DNA of 64,000 bases from G963677445 sp963678275 (lineage in GTDB: Bacteria; Bacteroidota; Ignavibacteria; Ignavibacteriales; Melioribacteraceae), in the NCBI GenBank assembly GCA_963678275.1, contig OY782765.1, positions 5,704,001 through 5,768,000 of the forward strand, written 5' to 3'. Made by a program: the position numbers and the translations under genes. Numbering within the stretch: position 1 is the stretch's first letter; every line of letters starts with the position of its first letter. Of the stretch, positions 16,761 through 25,985 are shown in pieces. Below the pieces are notes generated by a model. That model saw only the letters and a program-made list of their open reading frames with translations, did not search any database and was not told the DNA's origin.

Positions 16761-17079
16761 TTTCTATCTCACTCTTTCTCTTTTTAGCTATTTTGAGTTC
16801 CTTTGCCGGGATTTTTTGAGTTTTTTTTATGTATTGATGCAACATAACAATTCGTTTTTCAAAAACTGTACAATAAAACACTCTTGCTATTCCCTCTTTC
16901 CCTTTTACCCGAAGCTCTAACAATCCAGTTTCGATATGTTTAGAATGTGGATGCCCGAGATTCGGACCAAATTCTATCATAAGGTCTGCCAGGCGTAAAT
17001 ACTTAGCGAGAAGACCATCCGGAAGATTCAGTATTGATTCTTCAAGGGAGGAGTTGTAGTATTCAATTGTCCAGTCCAT
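16741..17079 (-). CDS. higB: HigB-type toxin (RelE superfamily, Gp49-like)
   Basis: A 112-residue protein of the phage-derived Gp49-like/HigB family, which cleaves mRNA on the ribosome. The core LPDGLLAKYLRLADLMIEFGPNLG, LLELRVKGKEGIARVFYCT and IVMLHQYIKKTQKIPAKELKIAKKRK matches the family pattern, including the C-terminal KTQKIP segment. It is the first gene of the pair. Its ATG lies about where the predicted promoter would start transcription, so the message may have almost no leader. Confidence 0.9.
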   Translation of the reverse strand: MDWTIEYYNSSLEESILNLPDGLLAKYLRLADLMIEFGPNLGHPHSKHIETGLLELRVKGKEGIARVFYCTVFEKRIVMLHQYIKKTQKIPAKELKIAKKRKSEIENDTRKT

Positions 17080-17085
17080 ATTACT

Positions 17086-17114
17086 AATATAACATATTTG
17101 TTATGAAATTCAAA
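17086..17114 (-). promoter_or_regulatory. higBA promoter and operator
   Basis: On the minus strand TTTGAA (17114-17109) and TATATT (17091-17086) are 17 bp apart. The palindrome ATAACA-N4-TGTTAT (17089-17104) overlaps the -10 box and spacer. The predicted start of transcription is near the toxin ATG at 17079, which suggests a leaderless or very short-leader message. Confidence 0.5.
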
Positions 17115-17189
17115 TAAAAAGTCCTGCTAATTTATATAAAAAATCCACATTATTATAAGTTTGCAGTTAAAAATAGGATGACAGTCGTT

Positions 17190-18296
17190 TTAATATGACT
17201 TCTCCATCAGTTCATAACCGGCGCTTCTGCCGCCGCCGGGAAGTTTACTGAGGATATTTTTACTAATGAGATCATTGATATCACGGAGAGCGGTGTCCTG
17301 GGAGCATTTATTTATTCGGGCCCATTTTGTTGAGGTTAGTTTTCCTTCAAAGCCTTCAAGCAAAAGATTCAGAACTTTTTTTTGACGTTCATTAATTATT
17401 TCTCCCCCAATGGCTGCCCAGAAATTGTGTTTGAATATTACATTATTCAATAAATCCTCTGAGCGTTTTAACGCCGCGAGCAGGCATTTGAGGAACCATT
17501 GAATCCAGTTGGTAATATCAAGGTCTCCTTGCTGTGTTTCTTCCAGGATATCATAATAAATTTTTCTCTCTTTCATAATTTGGGCGGACATGCTGTAAAA
17601 CCGTTTTGGATATCCGTCAGCTCGCGCGAGAAGCATATCCGCGATTATTCTCGCGATACGTCCGTTTCCATCTTCAAAAGGATGAATAGTTACAAACCAC
17701 AAGTGGGCAATGGCAGCTTTAATCACCAGGTCTGTCAAATCTTTCCCGTTAAACCATTCGAAAAATATAAGCATCTGATCTCCGATGGTTTCGGCAGGGG
17801 GAGCCTGAAAATGAACCTGTTCTTTTCCCATCGGACCCGAAACAACCTGCATCGGCCCGTTAGAATCATCTCTCCATACGCCGGTTTTTATATTATATGC
17901 ACTGCTGTATTCGGCAGGGAAGAGAGAGTTGTGCCATGCGAAAAGCCGTTCTCTGGTAAGTTCTTTATCAAAGTTGGTGATAGCGTCCAATGTCATTTCA
18001 ACCGCGCCATCAATTTTTCTGTCCGCATTGATAAAACCTGGAATATTTATTCCAAGTCTTCTGGCGATTGAGGATCTTACCTGGGAAGGATTAAAAATTT
18101 CTCCTTCAATTTCCGAGGATTTTATAATGTTTGTTTCGAGTGAATCGAGATTTGCTGTGTTCTGAAGGCTGAATCCCAGCGAGCTCATTCTGCCGGTAAT
18201 TTTTCCCTGGAGATTTCTTGTCTCCGCGAGAATCGAAATTATTTCTGAATCCGACCAGCGAAAACGGGGCCAATCGGAACGTTCATAGATAAACAT
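17190..18296 (-). CDS. Fic-family protein (AMP-transferase type)
   Basis: A 368-residue protein of the Fic/DUF4172 type. The active-site motif HPFEDGNGRIAR starts at His205. The N-terminal inhibitory motif S-x3-E-G is at Ser60-Glu64-Gly65 (SSEIEGE), so the protein is a class II, self-inhibited Fic. The C-terminal part (NERQKKVLNLLLEGFEGKLTSTKWARINKCSQDTALRDINDL) is a winged-helix domain that could bind DNA. Fic enzymes attach AMP or other nucleotides to target proteins. With the paired palindromes at its promoter, autoregulation by the C-terminal domain is plausible. No Fic antitoxin gene is adjacent. Confidence 0.9.
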   Translation of the reverse strand: MFIYERSDWPRFRWSDSEIISILAETRNLQGKITGRMSSLGFSLQNTANLDSLETNIIKSSEIEGEIFNPSQVRSSIARRLGINIPGFINADRKIDGAVEMTLDAITNFDKELTRERLFAWHNSLFPAEYSSAYNIKTGVWRDDSNGPMQVVSGPMGKEQVHFQAPPAETIGDQMLIFFEWFNGKDLTDLVIKAAIAHLWFVTIHPFEDGNGRIARIIADMLLARADGYPKRFYSMSAQIMKERKIYYDILEETQQGDLDITNWIQWFLKCLLAALKRSEDLLNNVIFKHNFWAAIGGEIINERQKKVLNLLLEGFEGKLTSTKWARINKCSQDTALRDINDLISKNILSKLPGGGRSAGYELMEKSY

Positions 18297-18305
18297 TGAT
18301 TATCT

Positions 18306-18404
18306 CCGCATATTCTGCGGAAAATATAACCATTTTTTGCCCGTAAGTCAATATTATCTCCGCATATTATGCGGTGATTAAGCGTTTATTCTCCGCATAT
18401 CCGG
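18306..18404 (-). promoter_or_regulatory. fic promoter flanked by two palindromic operators
   Basis: On the minus strand TTGACT (18351-18346) and TATATT (18328-18323) are 17 bp apart. The palindrome CCGCATATTATGCGG (18360-18374) lies just upstream of the -35 box. CCGCATATTCTGCGG (18306-18320) lies just downstream of the -10 box and contains the ribosome site GGAG. A third, weaker site, CCGCATATCCGG, is at 18393-18404. This layout suggests a repressor that bridges or covers the promoter. Confidence 0.7.
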
Positions 18405-19033
18405 TTAATAAAAGGTCATATAACCACAGTTGACTCGGGGAAGGCGCAAGGGGACAAAAAGAAAGAAAACCACAAAAACACAAAATCCCGCGAAAAATCC
18501 CCGAAAAGACCTTATTCTTTGTCTTTTTAACCTTCCAGGCAACAAGGAAATATTTTAGAGAAAAAGCCGGCCATTTTTTTTGCGAATATTTTGACTTCTC
18601 GCCGGATAACAGATATTTCAAGGTAGATCAAACCCTCCATGCCAGAGGCAGGCGCAGCCCCTCCTCCCCATAAAATCTTAAGGGGAGGGGATTCCGCTCT
18701 CGAAACATTGAATTATTTTCGATAAGTTATCACCCCTGCTATATTGTCGCTGTCAAATTTGACAATTGGGATTTTCACAAATCGGGGTTCCTTAGTAGCC
18801 GGGGGCTTAGCTTACCAACCTCAGACTGGCGGAGTGGAAACTTCAGGAGGACAAACTTAAATGAGCTCTGAAGGGGTCGAATATTACTCACATGTGCAGA
18901 TAAAATATTATCCTCAATCATTATTTACGCTGAGTTGTCATTATTTGACGCCTTCAGCGTCGCAGTTGATATTTGCCTGATAAAACCACCGGATTGCATC
19001 CGGGGCTAATAATATTCGACTCCATTCGGAGTC
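18405..19033. other. Repeat-bearing intergenic region
   Basis: No gene is supported. It includes a copy of the 270 bp diverged repeat at 18526-18805 (next entry), and a pair of short stretches around 18950-19030 with the Ile-less GGAGTC-type palindromes ending the region. Confidence 0.45.
18526..18805. repeat. Diverged dispersed repeat, copy 1
   Basis: It shares with 54253-54510 the ordered landmarks AACCTTCCAGGCAACAAG, AAGGTAGATCAAACCC, a CTCCCC-AAAATCTTAAGG hairpin and TAGTAGCCGGG. The copies are diverged in between. It has no coding capacity. Confidence 0.65.
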
Positions 19034-19945
19034 GCTTATGATTATTCCGTATTGAGTTAAATTCAACGCAAAATGGAAAAGTTTTTATCTGATTGCCAGT
19101 AAAATTTGGCATTAGATTCCGGCCTGCCTGCCTCTGGATGGCCTTTTCGCAAAAGACGCAAAAAACCGGAATGATAAATAATTGGTAATACCTGGGGAAA
19201 GTCAATTCCTAATTCGTAATTCGTAATTCCTCATTATCTCTTGCTTGCCAGTCTATGATTATTCCGTTAGTAGTTAAATTCAACGCAAAATGGAAAAGTT
19301 TTTATCTGATTGCCAGTAAAATTTGGCATTAGATTCCGGCCTGCCTGCCTCTGGATGGTCTTTTCGCAAAAGACGCAAAAAACCGGAATGATAATTAATT
19401 GGTAATACCTGGGGAAAGTCAATTCCTAATTCGTAATTCGTAATTCCTCATTATCTCTGGCTTGCCAGTCTATGATTAAGATTACTCCGTAAGGAGTTAA
19501 ATTCTACGCAAAATGGAAAAGTTTTTATCTGATTGCCAGTAAAATTTGGCATTATATTCCGGCCTGCCTGCCTCTGGATGGCCTTTTCGCAAAAGACGCA
19601 AAAAACCGGAATGATAAATAATTGGTAATACCTGGGGAAAGTCAATTCCTAATTCGTAATTCGTAATTCCTCATTATCTCTTGCTTGCCAGTCTATGATT
19701 ATTCCGTAATGAGTTAAATTCTACGCAAAATGGCAAAATTTTTGGCAACAATTCGGATTGTGGTTTTTCTTAGCTTAGCTCTGTTGATCCCCTACAGGGA
19801 TCTTACTATATTTTTTTGTTTTTTACTACAATAATGCTGCTTCTCCAAAGCAGAGATCTGATTCAAAAAAATATTCCTGAGAAAGTCAATTCCTAATTCC
19901 TAATTCGTAATTCCTCATTATCTCTGGCTTGCCAGTCTATGATTA
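19034..19945. repeat. Tandem block of about 217-223 bp units
   Basis: Units start at 19041, 19258, 19481 and 19698, each with ATTMYTCCGT, TTAAATTC and CGCAAAATGG. The first three share ATCTGATTGCCAGTAAAATT and CCTGCCTGCCTCTGGATGG, and end in AATTCCTAATTCGTAATTCG. The fourth has a different body (GGCAACAATTCGGATTG, then the hairpin ATCCCCTACAGGGAT). Further copies of both unit types are at 44345-45085. Confidence 0.9.
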
Positions 19946-19948
19946 CGA

Positions 19949-22900
19949 TTATTTATACTCATTCCACGCGATAATCTTCAGGTCTTTGAATGATTTTACT
20001 GAGCAGGCGTCGATAAATCTTTGGGCGAGCTGGAGATTTGTTACGAGGGGAACGTTAAAATCCACAGCTTTGCGGCGGATTTTATAATCATCACTGTGTT
20101 TTTCTTTACCCGCGAAAGTGGAAACATTTATTATAAGGCTGAGTGTTTTTGATTCCACAAGGTCGAGTATATCCTTGTCATTCTCAAGGTAAGAGCATTC
20201 GAGATTATATTTCGAGAAGAGTTCGTGGCATCCCTTCGAAACAAATATTTTTGTTCCCATATTATTCAGCGCTTTAACCTGGTCGAGAAATTCGAGACGG
20301 TTTTCCAGTCCACCTATTAAAAGCAGGACTTTATTAAGTTTCATCGAAAACCCGACAGAGATCATAGCTTTGAGCAGCGCTTCCTGGAAATCATCCCCGA
20401 TGCAGCCCACTTCTCCTGTCGAGGCCATTTCCACTCCCAGCACCGGATCGGCCCCGAGCAGGCGGGTGAAGGAAAAATGGGATGCTTTAACACCCACATG
20501 ATCCTGATCCATCATTATCTGGCGGTTATTTCCCGGTGAAAGTCCCAGCAGCGCCTCAACTGCGATTTCGATAAAATTGTGCTTGTAAACCTTGGAAACA
20601 AAAGGAAAACTGCGGCTGGCTCTCAGGTTGCATTCAATAACTTTTATGTGATTGCTTTTCGCGATGAACTGAATATTAAAGGGACCGGTTATTTCAAGTT
20701 GTCCGGCGATAGCATGGGCTATTTTTTTTACCCGGCGCATCGTTTCGAGGTAAGTTCTTTGTGGCGGGGTTACGAGAGTAGCGTCGCCTGAATGAACGCC
20801 GGCGTTTTCCACATGCTCCGAGATTGCCGATATCAATACCTCCCCTTTGTCCGCCACGCCGTCAAACTCAATTTCTTTCGCGTTTTCGATAAACTTGGAG
20901 ATCACCACAGGATTGTCCTTCGAAACATCTGCTGCGCGGGCGAGAAAATCATTCAGCTCTTCATCATTTGAAGCGGTTCCCATTGCCGATCCGCTCAATA
21001 CATACGAGGGGCGCACGAGAACCGGGTAACTCGCCTGGCGGCAGAATTCCCTGGCTTCCTCCACTGATGTAAGTTCTTTCCAGGCAGGCTGATCTATGCC
21101 AAGCCGGTCAAGCATCGCTGAAAATTTATACCGGTTTTCGGCCATATCAATTTTTTCCGGTTTGGTGCCAAGTATATTGACGCCAAATCTTTCGAGTGGA
21201 AGAGCCAGGTTATTCGGGGTTTGGCCTCCCATTGATACGATAACTCCCAGTCCCTCTTCTTTGCTGTAAATTTCCAGAATATTTTCGAGGGATATCTCAT
21301 CAAAATAAAGGCGGTCAACTTCATCATAATCGGTAGAGACTGTCTCGGGATTGTAGTTTATCATTACAGCGTTATAATTATTTTTCCTGAGGGTTTTTAC
21401 CGCGTTGACCCCGCACCAGTCGAATTCCACCGAACTGCCGATCCTGTATGTTCCTGAGCCGAGAACTATAATGCTTTTTTTACCGCCGTAACTGATATCA
21501 TCTTCGGTCCCGTGGTAAGTGAGATAGAGATAATTTGTTTGAGCCTGGTATTCACCGGCCAGTGTGTCTATCTGTTTGACAGAAGGGTGTAGGTCATAAT
21601 TTTTCCTGATATTCCTTATCGATGTTTCATCTGATTCAAGTATCCTCGCTATCTGTTTATCAGAAAATCCATGCTTTTTTGCTTCCAGAAGAATATCCTT
21701 CGGGCATAGTCCACCTGCGTAAACTTTCAGTGATTTCTCCACTTCAAGAATATTATAAATCTGGTGCAGGAACCAGGGACTGATGCTTGTATGCCTCCCG
21801 ATTTCTTCAAGTTTCATCCCCGATTTGAACGCGTGAACAATAGAGTAAATTCTGGATTCAGTAGGATTCTTGAGTTTCTCAATCAGTTCCTCTTTTCCCT
21901 CGGAATAACCGAATCGGGAGCTGTTGGCCACAATGCCGTCGGAGCCGATTTCCAACATTCTTAATGCTTTCTGCAGAGCTTCGGGGAAACTGCGTCCTAT
22001 ACCCATTACCTCCCCGACCGATTTCATGCTTGAACCAAGTTTGCGCGAAACTTTTTTGAATTTTTTGAGATCCCAGCGGGGGATTTTGACAACGATATAA
22101 TCAAGAGCAGGCTCGAAACATGCCATTGTGGAAAGAGTAACGCTGTTTTTTAATTCTGTCAGGCTGTATCCCAATCCGAGCTGGGATGCGACAAATGCCA
22201 GAGGATAGCCTGTCGCTTTTGAGGCCAGGGCGGAACTTCTCGAAAGTCGCGCGTTAACCTCTATTACACGGTATTCATCGGAATCGGGCGAAAAAGCATA
22301 CTGAATATTACATTCCCCTATTATTCCCAGGTGACGGATAACTTTGATTGATATTTCACGAAGATAATGGTATTCATAATTGTTGAGAGTCTGGCTCGGA
22401 GCCACAACTATCGATTCCCCGGTATGTATCCCGAGAGGGTCAAAATTTTCCATGTTGCAGACGGTAACACAGTTATCAAAACTATCGCGGAGAACTTCAT
22501 ATTCAATCTCTTTCCATCCCTGCAATGATTCTTCAATAAGTATCTGGCTGGTGTAACTGAAAGCTTTATTGGCAAGCTCCCGCAGTTCCTCTTCATTCCT
22601 GCAAACACCTGAGCCAAGTCCTCCGAGGGCGTAGGCAATTCTTACCATAACAGGATAACCCAGCTTTTCTGCCACCTTCATTGCTTCTTTCGTGGAACCG
22701 ACCGCTTTGCTCTTTGGTGTATCGACATCAATCTGCGCGAGTTTTTTTACAAAGAGATCCCTGTCCTCAGTTGCTTTGATCACTTCAATAGGAGTGCCGA
22801 GAACCGTTACATTGTATTTATCGAGCACGCCGCTTTCTGCCAGTTCCAGTCCGCAGTTTAAGGCTGTCTGTCCCCCGAATGATAAATAAATGCCATCAGG

Positions 22901-23137
22901 TTTTTCTTTTTTTATCACTTCCTCAATAAAATCAGGTTTAACCGGCAGCAGGTAAACTTTATCGGCCAGGTGGTCGCTTGTCTGGATAGTGGCGATATTA
23001 GGATTGACCAGAATTGTTTCTATTCCCTCCTGTTTTAACGCTTTTATCGCCTGGCTTCCTGAATAGTCAAATTCTCCCGCTTCCCCGATTTTTAATGCCG
23101 CGCTGCCCAGTATCAAAACTTTTTTAATGTCACGCAT
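19949..23137 (-). CDS. carB: Carbamoyl-phosphate synthase, large subunit
   Basis: A 1062-residue synthase subunit with two ATP-grasp halves. It opens VLILGSAALKIGEAGEFDYSGSQA; the second half starts IIVLGSGTYRIGSSVEFDWCGV. A C-terminal MGS-like regulatory domain begins near VLLLIGGLENRLEFL. It makes carbamoyl phosphate from bicarbonate, ATP and ammonia supplied by CarA, for pyrimidine and arginine synthesis. Several blocks resemble the animal CAD enzyme more than E. coli CarB, for example YEVLRDSFDNCVTVCNMEN, WFLHQIYNILEVEKSLK and YLYLTYHGTEDD. It lies 10 bp after carA. Confidence 0.96.
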   Translation of the reverse strand: MRDIKKVLILGSAALKIGEAGEFDYSGSQAIKALKQEGIETILVNPNIATIQTSDHLADKVYLLPVKPDFIEEVIKKEKPDGIYLSFGGQTALNCGLELAESGVLDKYNVTVLGTPIEVIKATEDRDLFVKKLAQIDVDTPKSKAVGSTKEAMKVAEKLGYPVMVRIAYALGGLGSGVCRNEEELRELANKAFSYTSQILIEESLQGWKEIEYEVLRDSFDNCVTVCNMENFDPLGIHTGESIVVAPSQTLNNYEYHYLREISIKVIRHLGIIGECNIQYAFSPDSDEYRVIEVNARLSRSSALASKATGYPLAFVASQLGLGYSLTELKNSVTLSTMACFEPALDYIVVKIPRWDLKKFKKVSRKLGSSMKSVGEVMGIGRSFPEALQKALRMLEIGSDGIVANSSRFGYSEGKEELIEKLKNPTESRIYSIVHAFKSGMKLEEIGRHTSISPWFLHQIYNILEVEKSLKVYAGGLCPKDILLEAKKHGFSDKQIARILESDETSIRNIRKNYDLHPSVKQIDTLAGEYQAQTNYLYLTYHGTEDDISYGGKKSIIVLGSGTYRIGSSVEFDWCGVNAVKTLRKNNYNAVMINYNPETVSTDYDEVDRLYFDEISLENILEIYSKEEGLGVIVSMGGQTPNNLALPLERFGVNILGTKPEKIDMAENRYKFSAMLDRLGIDQPAWKELTSVEEAREFCRQASYPVLVRPSYVLSGSAMGTASNDEELNDFLARAADVSKDNPVVISKFIENAKEIEFDGVADKGEVLISAISEHVENAGVHSGDATLVTPPQRTYLETMRRVKKIAHAIAGQLEITGPFNIQFIAKSNHIKVIECNLRASRSFPFVSKVYKHNFIEIAVEALLGLSPGNNRQIMMDQDHVGVKASHFSFTRLLGADPVLGVEMASTGEVGCIGDDFQEALLKAMISVGFSMKLNKVLLLIGGLENRLEFLDQVKALNNMGTKIFVSKGCHELFSKYNLECSYLENDKDILDLVESKTLSLIINVSTFAGKEKHSDDYKIRRKAVDFNVPLVTNLQLAQRFIDACSVKSFKDLKIIAWNEYK

Positions 23138-23147
23138 TTTTTCCTCC

Positions 23148-24209
23148 CTAAAGACTGTTTACAAATTCATCAAATAAAAAGGATGTATCCACCGGACCGG
23201 GCCAGGATTCCGGATGAAACTGAACGCTGCGAATCGGTTTTTCACAATGGATAATTCCTTCATTGCTGCCATCGTTGGCGTTAAAAAACCAGGGGAGCCA
23301 GTCGGATGGAAGAGTGGAGGTATCTACCGCGAAGCTGTGGTTCTGTGAGGTGATGTAACATCTTTTTGTCCCGACCCTGATACATGGCTGATTCTGCGAA
23401 CGGTGTCCGAATTTGAGTTTGTATGTCTTCGCGCCCGCCGCGATAGCCATGATCTGGTGACCGAGACAGATGCCGAATACCGGTTTATTTTTCAGGAACT
23501 CATTTTTGCATACTTCAATTGTGTTGGTCAGGACTTCAGGATTGCCGGGGCCGTTTGAAAGGAGAACTCCGTCATATTTTTCATTGCTGTAATCACTATC
23601 CCATGGCACTCTCAGCACTGATACATTACGGTTCAGCAGTGAGCGGATGATATTGTTCTTGCAGCCGAGATCAACAAGAAGCGCTACCTTTTTTCCCTTT
23701 TCATAAAATACCGGTTCTTTTATGCTCACTTCTTTAACAAGGTTGTTCGACGCGATATGGTCGATCCGCCATGACTGATCCAGCGGCGGTTGTTCGCCGA
23801 TATAAGCTGAAAGGGTTCCCTGGTTCCTGATCATTTTGGTCAGACGGCGTGTATCAATGCCCTCAATGCCGGGAATTCCCTCCCTTTTTAACCAGGTATC
23901 GAGCGATTCAAATGCTCTTCGATGCTGGTATTCCCTGCTGAGGTAACTTACCACAACAGCTTTCGCATGTATTTTGGACGATTCGAAATTTTCTTCAAGC
24001 CATTCGGTCATGTTCCCAACCGGGATCCCATAATTGCCGACCAGGGGATAGCTGAAAACCACGATCTGTTCTTTATAGGAGGGATCGGTAAGAGTTTCGG
24101 GGTATCCGACCATCCCTGTGCAGAAAACCAGCTCGCCAGATACACTTTTTGAGGTGTCTCCAAAACCCCTGCCGCTAAGGGATGTCCCGTTTTGTAAAAG
24201 AAGCTGCAT
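23148..24209 (-). CDS. carA: Carbamoyl-phosphate synthase, small subunit
   Basis: A 353-residue glutaminase subunit that passes ammonia to CarB. The class I glutamine amidotransferase triad is Cys248 (FGICLGHQ), His332 and Glu334 (QFHPE). The substrate loop SNGPGNPE is at 218-225. The C-terminal segment TSQNHSFAVDTSTLPSDW and NANDGSNEGIIH is strikingly like the GATase domain of eukaryotic CAD. The ATG at 24209 follows AGGATTTT. With carB it forms a two-gene operon; no PyrR leader or ARG box was recognised upstream. Confidence 0.96.
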   Translation of the reverse strand: MQLLLQNGTSLSGRGFGDTSKSVSGELVFCTGMVGYPETLTDPSYKEQIVVFSYPLVGNYGIPVGNMTEWLEENFESSKIHAKAVVVSYLSREYQHRRAFESLDTWLKREGIPGIEGIDTRRLTKMIRNQGTLSAYIGEQPPLDQSWRIDHIASNNLVKEVSIKEPVFYEKGKKVALLVDLGCKNNIIRSLLNRNVSVLRVPWDSDYSNEKYDGVLLSNGPGNPEVLTNTIEVCKNEFLKNKPVFGICLGHQIMAIAAGAKTYKLKFGHRSQNQPCIRVGTKRCYITSQNHSFAVDTSTLPSDWLPWFFNANDGSNEGIIHCEKPIRSVQFHPESWPGPVDTSFLFDEFVNSL

Positions 24210-25262
24210 AAAATCCTCATGATATTATTGGTTTCAGGAGGGAATGGGCAATTCCGCCCATTCGGAAAAAACAAATTGCACAAAAATAAGAAACCGATAA
24301 TTATTGACCAAGCGGGAAATGAAAAAAGTAAGGAAAAATTGTGATATATTATTATTTATTTAGGAGTGTGAAGGGAATGTTAAAGTAAAAATGAGATCGT
24401 TGGTATGCTTATACCTAAATAATCTAAATTTCCTCACTTCACGGATGCGATATATCTGATATGGGTTCCGGTTTGCCCTATTGGAGTACTTTATTCATTC
24501 TCATAAGCCGACCGGGTTGGGGAAAATTGGAGTCCCAAATTATAAATCATAAACTGATAAGTCAGAAGTGAAGAGCGGTTGGTGAAGAATAAAGAGTAAA
24601 AACACTTACCCGGATTCAATAAAAAACCGATTCCGATGACTTCCTTATATCCTGTCAATCTTTTTAATCCAGGTAATCCTGTTTTGTACATTTCCCTCAT
24701 CCATAAGCAAATATCACTGGAAATATTGCCCCGGTTTGATAAGGTTAATAAGGTTTGATTTTGTTGGGTGGTTACATCTGCTACTAAGGTTAAAAAATAA
24801 AGTATAAGGTTCTTTCCACCTCAATTGGCTCTCTGCCTTACCAAAGATTCCGAATATAATTCAGCGTGAGTAATATTGTGTACCTGACGGCACACTTGGT
24901 TGTTTTTGGATATTTTTCTACCAATAGTTGCCCCTAACGGGGCAATCTAATACAACAAGAAATATTTTTTGTCCCGTTAAGGAAAGCATATTGGTAATTA
25001 AGAATAAAACAGGAAATGCGGTGTGCCGTCAGGTACACCATATTTATCCACGGGAGTATGGCCTTAATCGTGGAGTTGTCAACCGGAACAAAGCAAGTTT
25101 TACATTCCAGATTGTGAACCAAAACCTTGCCATTTTGCGTGGAATTAAACTCCTGACGGAGTACTCTTTCTCGTACCCGGTTTCAGATTATTCGAGTACG
25201 TGTATCGTTTCGCACTGTCCTCTCCCTGTAAATCGGTTAAAAAAGGAGAATTAAAATAGTTC
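24210..25262. other. Repeat-bearing intergenic region
   Basis: No gene is supported. It holds a partial AAGGTTAATAAGG / CTACTAAGGTTAAAAA module (about 24740-24820), the inverted-repeat element at 24878-25038 and a reversed TTAAATTC-CGCAAAATGG module at about 25125-25162. Confidence 0.6.
24878..25038. repeat. MITE-like branched inverted repeat, copy 2
   Basis: The same 18 bp perfect ends (GTGTACCTGACGGCACAC) as at 12072-12237, with a 161 bp body. The inner GCCCCTAACGGGGC hairpin is intact, whereas the second hairpin has decayed (GTCCCGTTAAGGAA). This shows element divergence with conserved ends. Confidence 0.85.
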
Positions 25263-25320
25263 TTGACAAAAGATGTTTTTGTTTTTAGATTTAAACGAGT
25301 GTTTCAAACAAATGTTTAAA
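25263..25320 (+). promoter_or_regulatory. tetR promoter with 31 bp operator
   Basis: TTGACA (25263-25268) and TAGATT (25286-25291) are 17 bp apart. From 25290 to 25320 runs a near-perfect palindrome with arms TTTAAAC-N3-TGTTT and AAACA-N3-GTTTAAA around one central base. It covers the end of the -10 box and the start of transcription, as expected for a TetR repressor controlling its own gene. Confidence 0.7.
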
Positions 25321-25332
25321 TCAGGTGTTTAC

Positions 25333-25944
25333 ATGGGAGACGAAAAAGAGCAGATAATGCTTAAGATCATTCTCGCGACTATCGAGGTGATTGAGAAGGA
25401 AGGCTACGACAAACTTACTGTCAGAAGTGTCGCGAAGGAAGCCGGGGTTAATGTGGCGGCGATCAACTATTATTTCGGTTCCAAAGAGAACCTGGTGCAG
25501 GCGATGTTCAAGCAGACCCTGGAACACAGTTTTATGGATGTCAATGAGATATTAAAAAATGAGTCAATGGATCTCAGGGATATGATGGGACTATTTTTTG
25601 ATTATCTGATAGCGGGTTCGCTGCGATATCCTCAATTGATGAAAGCGCATTTTTATGAACCATTTCTGCATGATGATTATAATGCCGTAATGATTTCGTG
25701 GCTGAAGGATATGTTTAGGGAGCTGGCGTTAAAAATATCGGGGAAATATGAGATTACGGAAGAAGAATTGATCTTTATGATGATGCAGATATTTTCGCTG
25801 ATTCTTTTTCCCGCCATGTTGCCGAATCTGTTCAGGGAGGGGGCCGGAATGGACCTTCTGGATGATAACACAAGAAAAAAATATATAAAAAATATACTGG
25901 ACAGATTTTTTGATGATAAGATGAAGGAGAAAGCCTCTGAATAA
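25333..25944 (+). CDS. TetR-family repressor
   Basis: About 203 residues from the ATG at 25333 (AGGTG upstream). The N-terminal helix-turn-helix is clear: LATIEVIEKEGYDKLTVRSVAKEAGVNVAAINYYFGSKENLVQAM. The larger C-terminal half (MGLFFDYLIAGSLRYPQLMKAHFYEPF, then a Met-rich ELIFMMMQIFSLILFPAML) is the ligand-binding and dimer domain; the ligand is unknown. The operator in its own promoter and the TonB-dependent receptor gene 41 bp downstream suggest it controls an operon for uptake or export of the inducing compound. Confidence 0.88.
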   Translation: MGDEKEQIMLKIILATIEVIEKEGYDKLTVRSVAKEAGVNVAAINYYFGSKENLVQAMFKQTLEHSFMDVNEILKNESMDLRDMMGLFFDYLIAGSLRYPQLMKAHFYEPFLHDDYNAVMISWLKDMFRELALKISGKYEITEEELIFMMMQIFSLILFPAMLPNLFREGAGMDLLDDNTRKKYIKNILDRFFDDKMKEKASE

Positions 25945-25985
25945 AAAATTATGATTTCTATTGATATATTGTAAGGGAAAACGAT

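Noticed and set aside
19034..19945. Possible CRISPR array because of regularly spaced repeats
   Set aside because: Units are over 200 bp, lack short repeats with unique spacers, and no cas gene is present.
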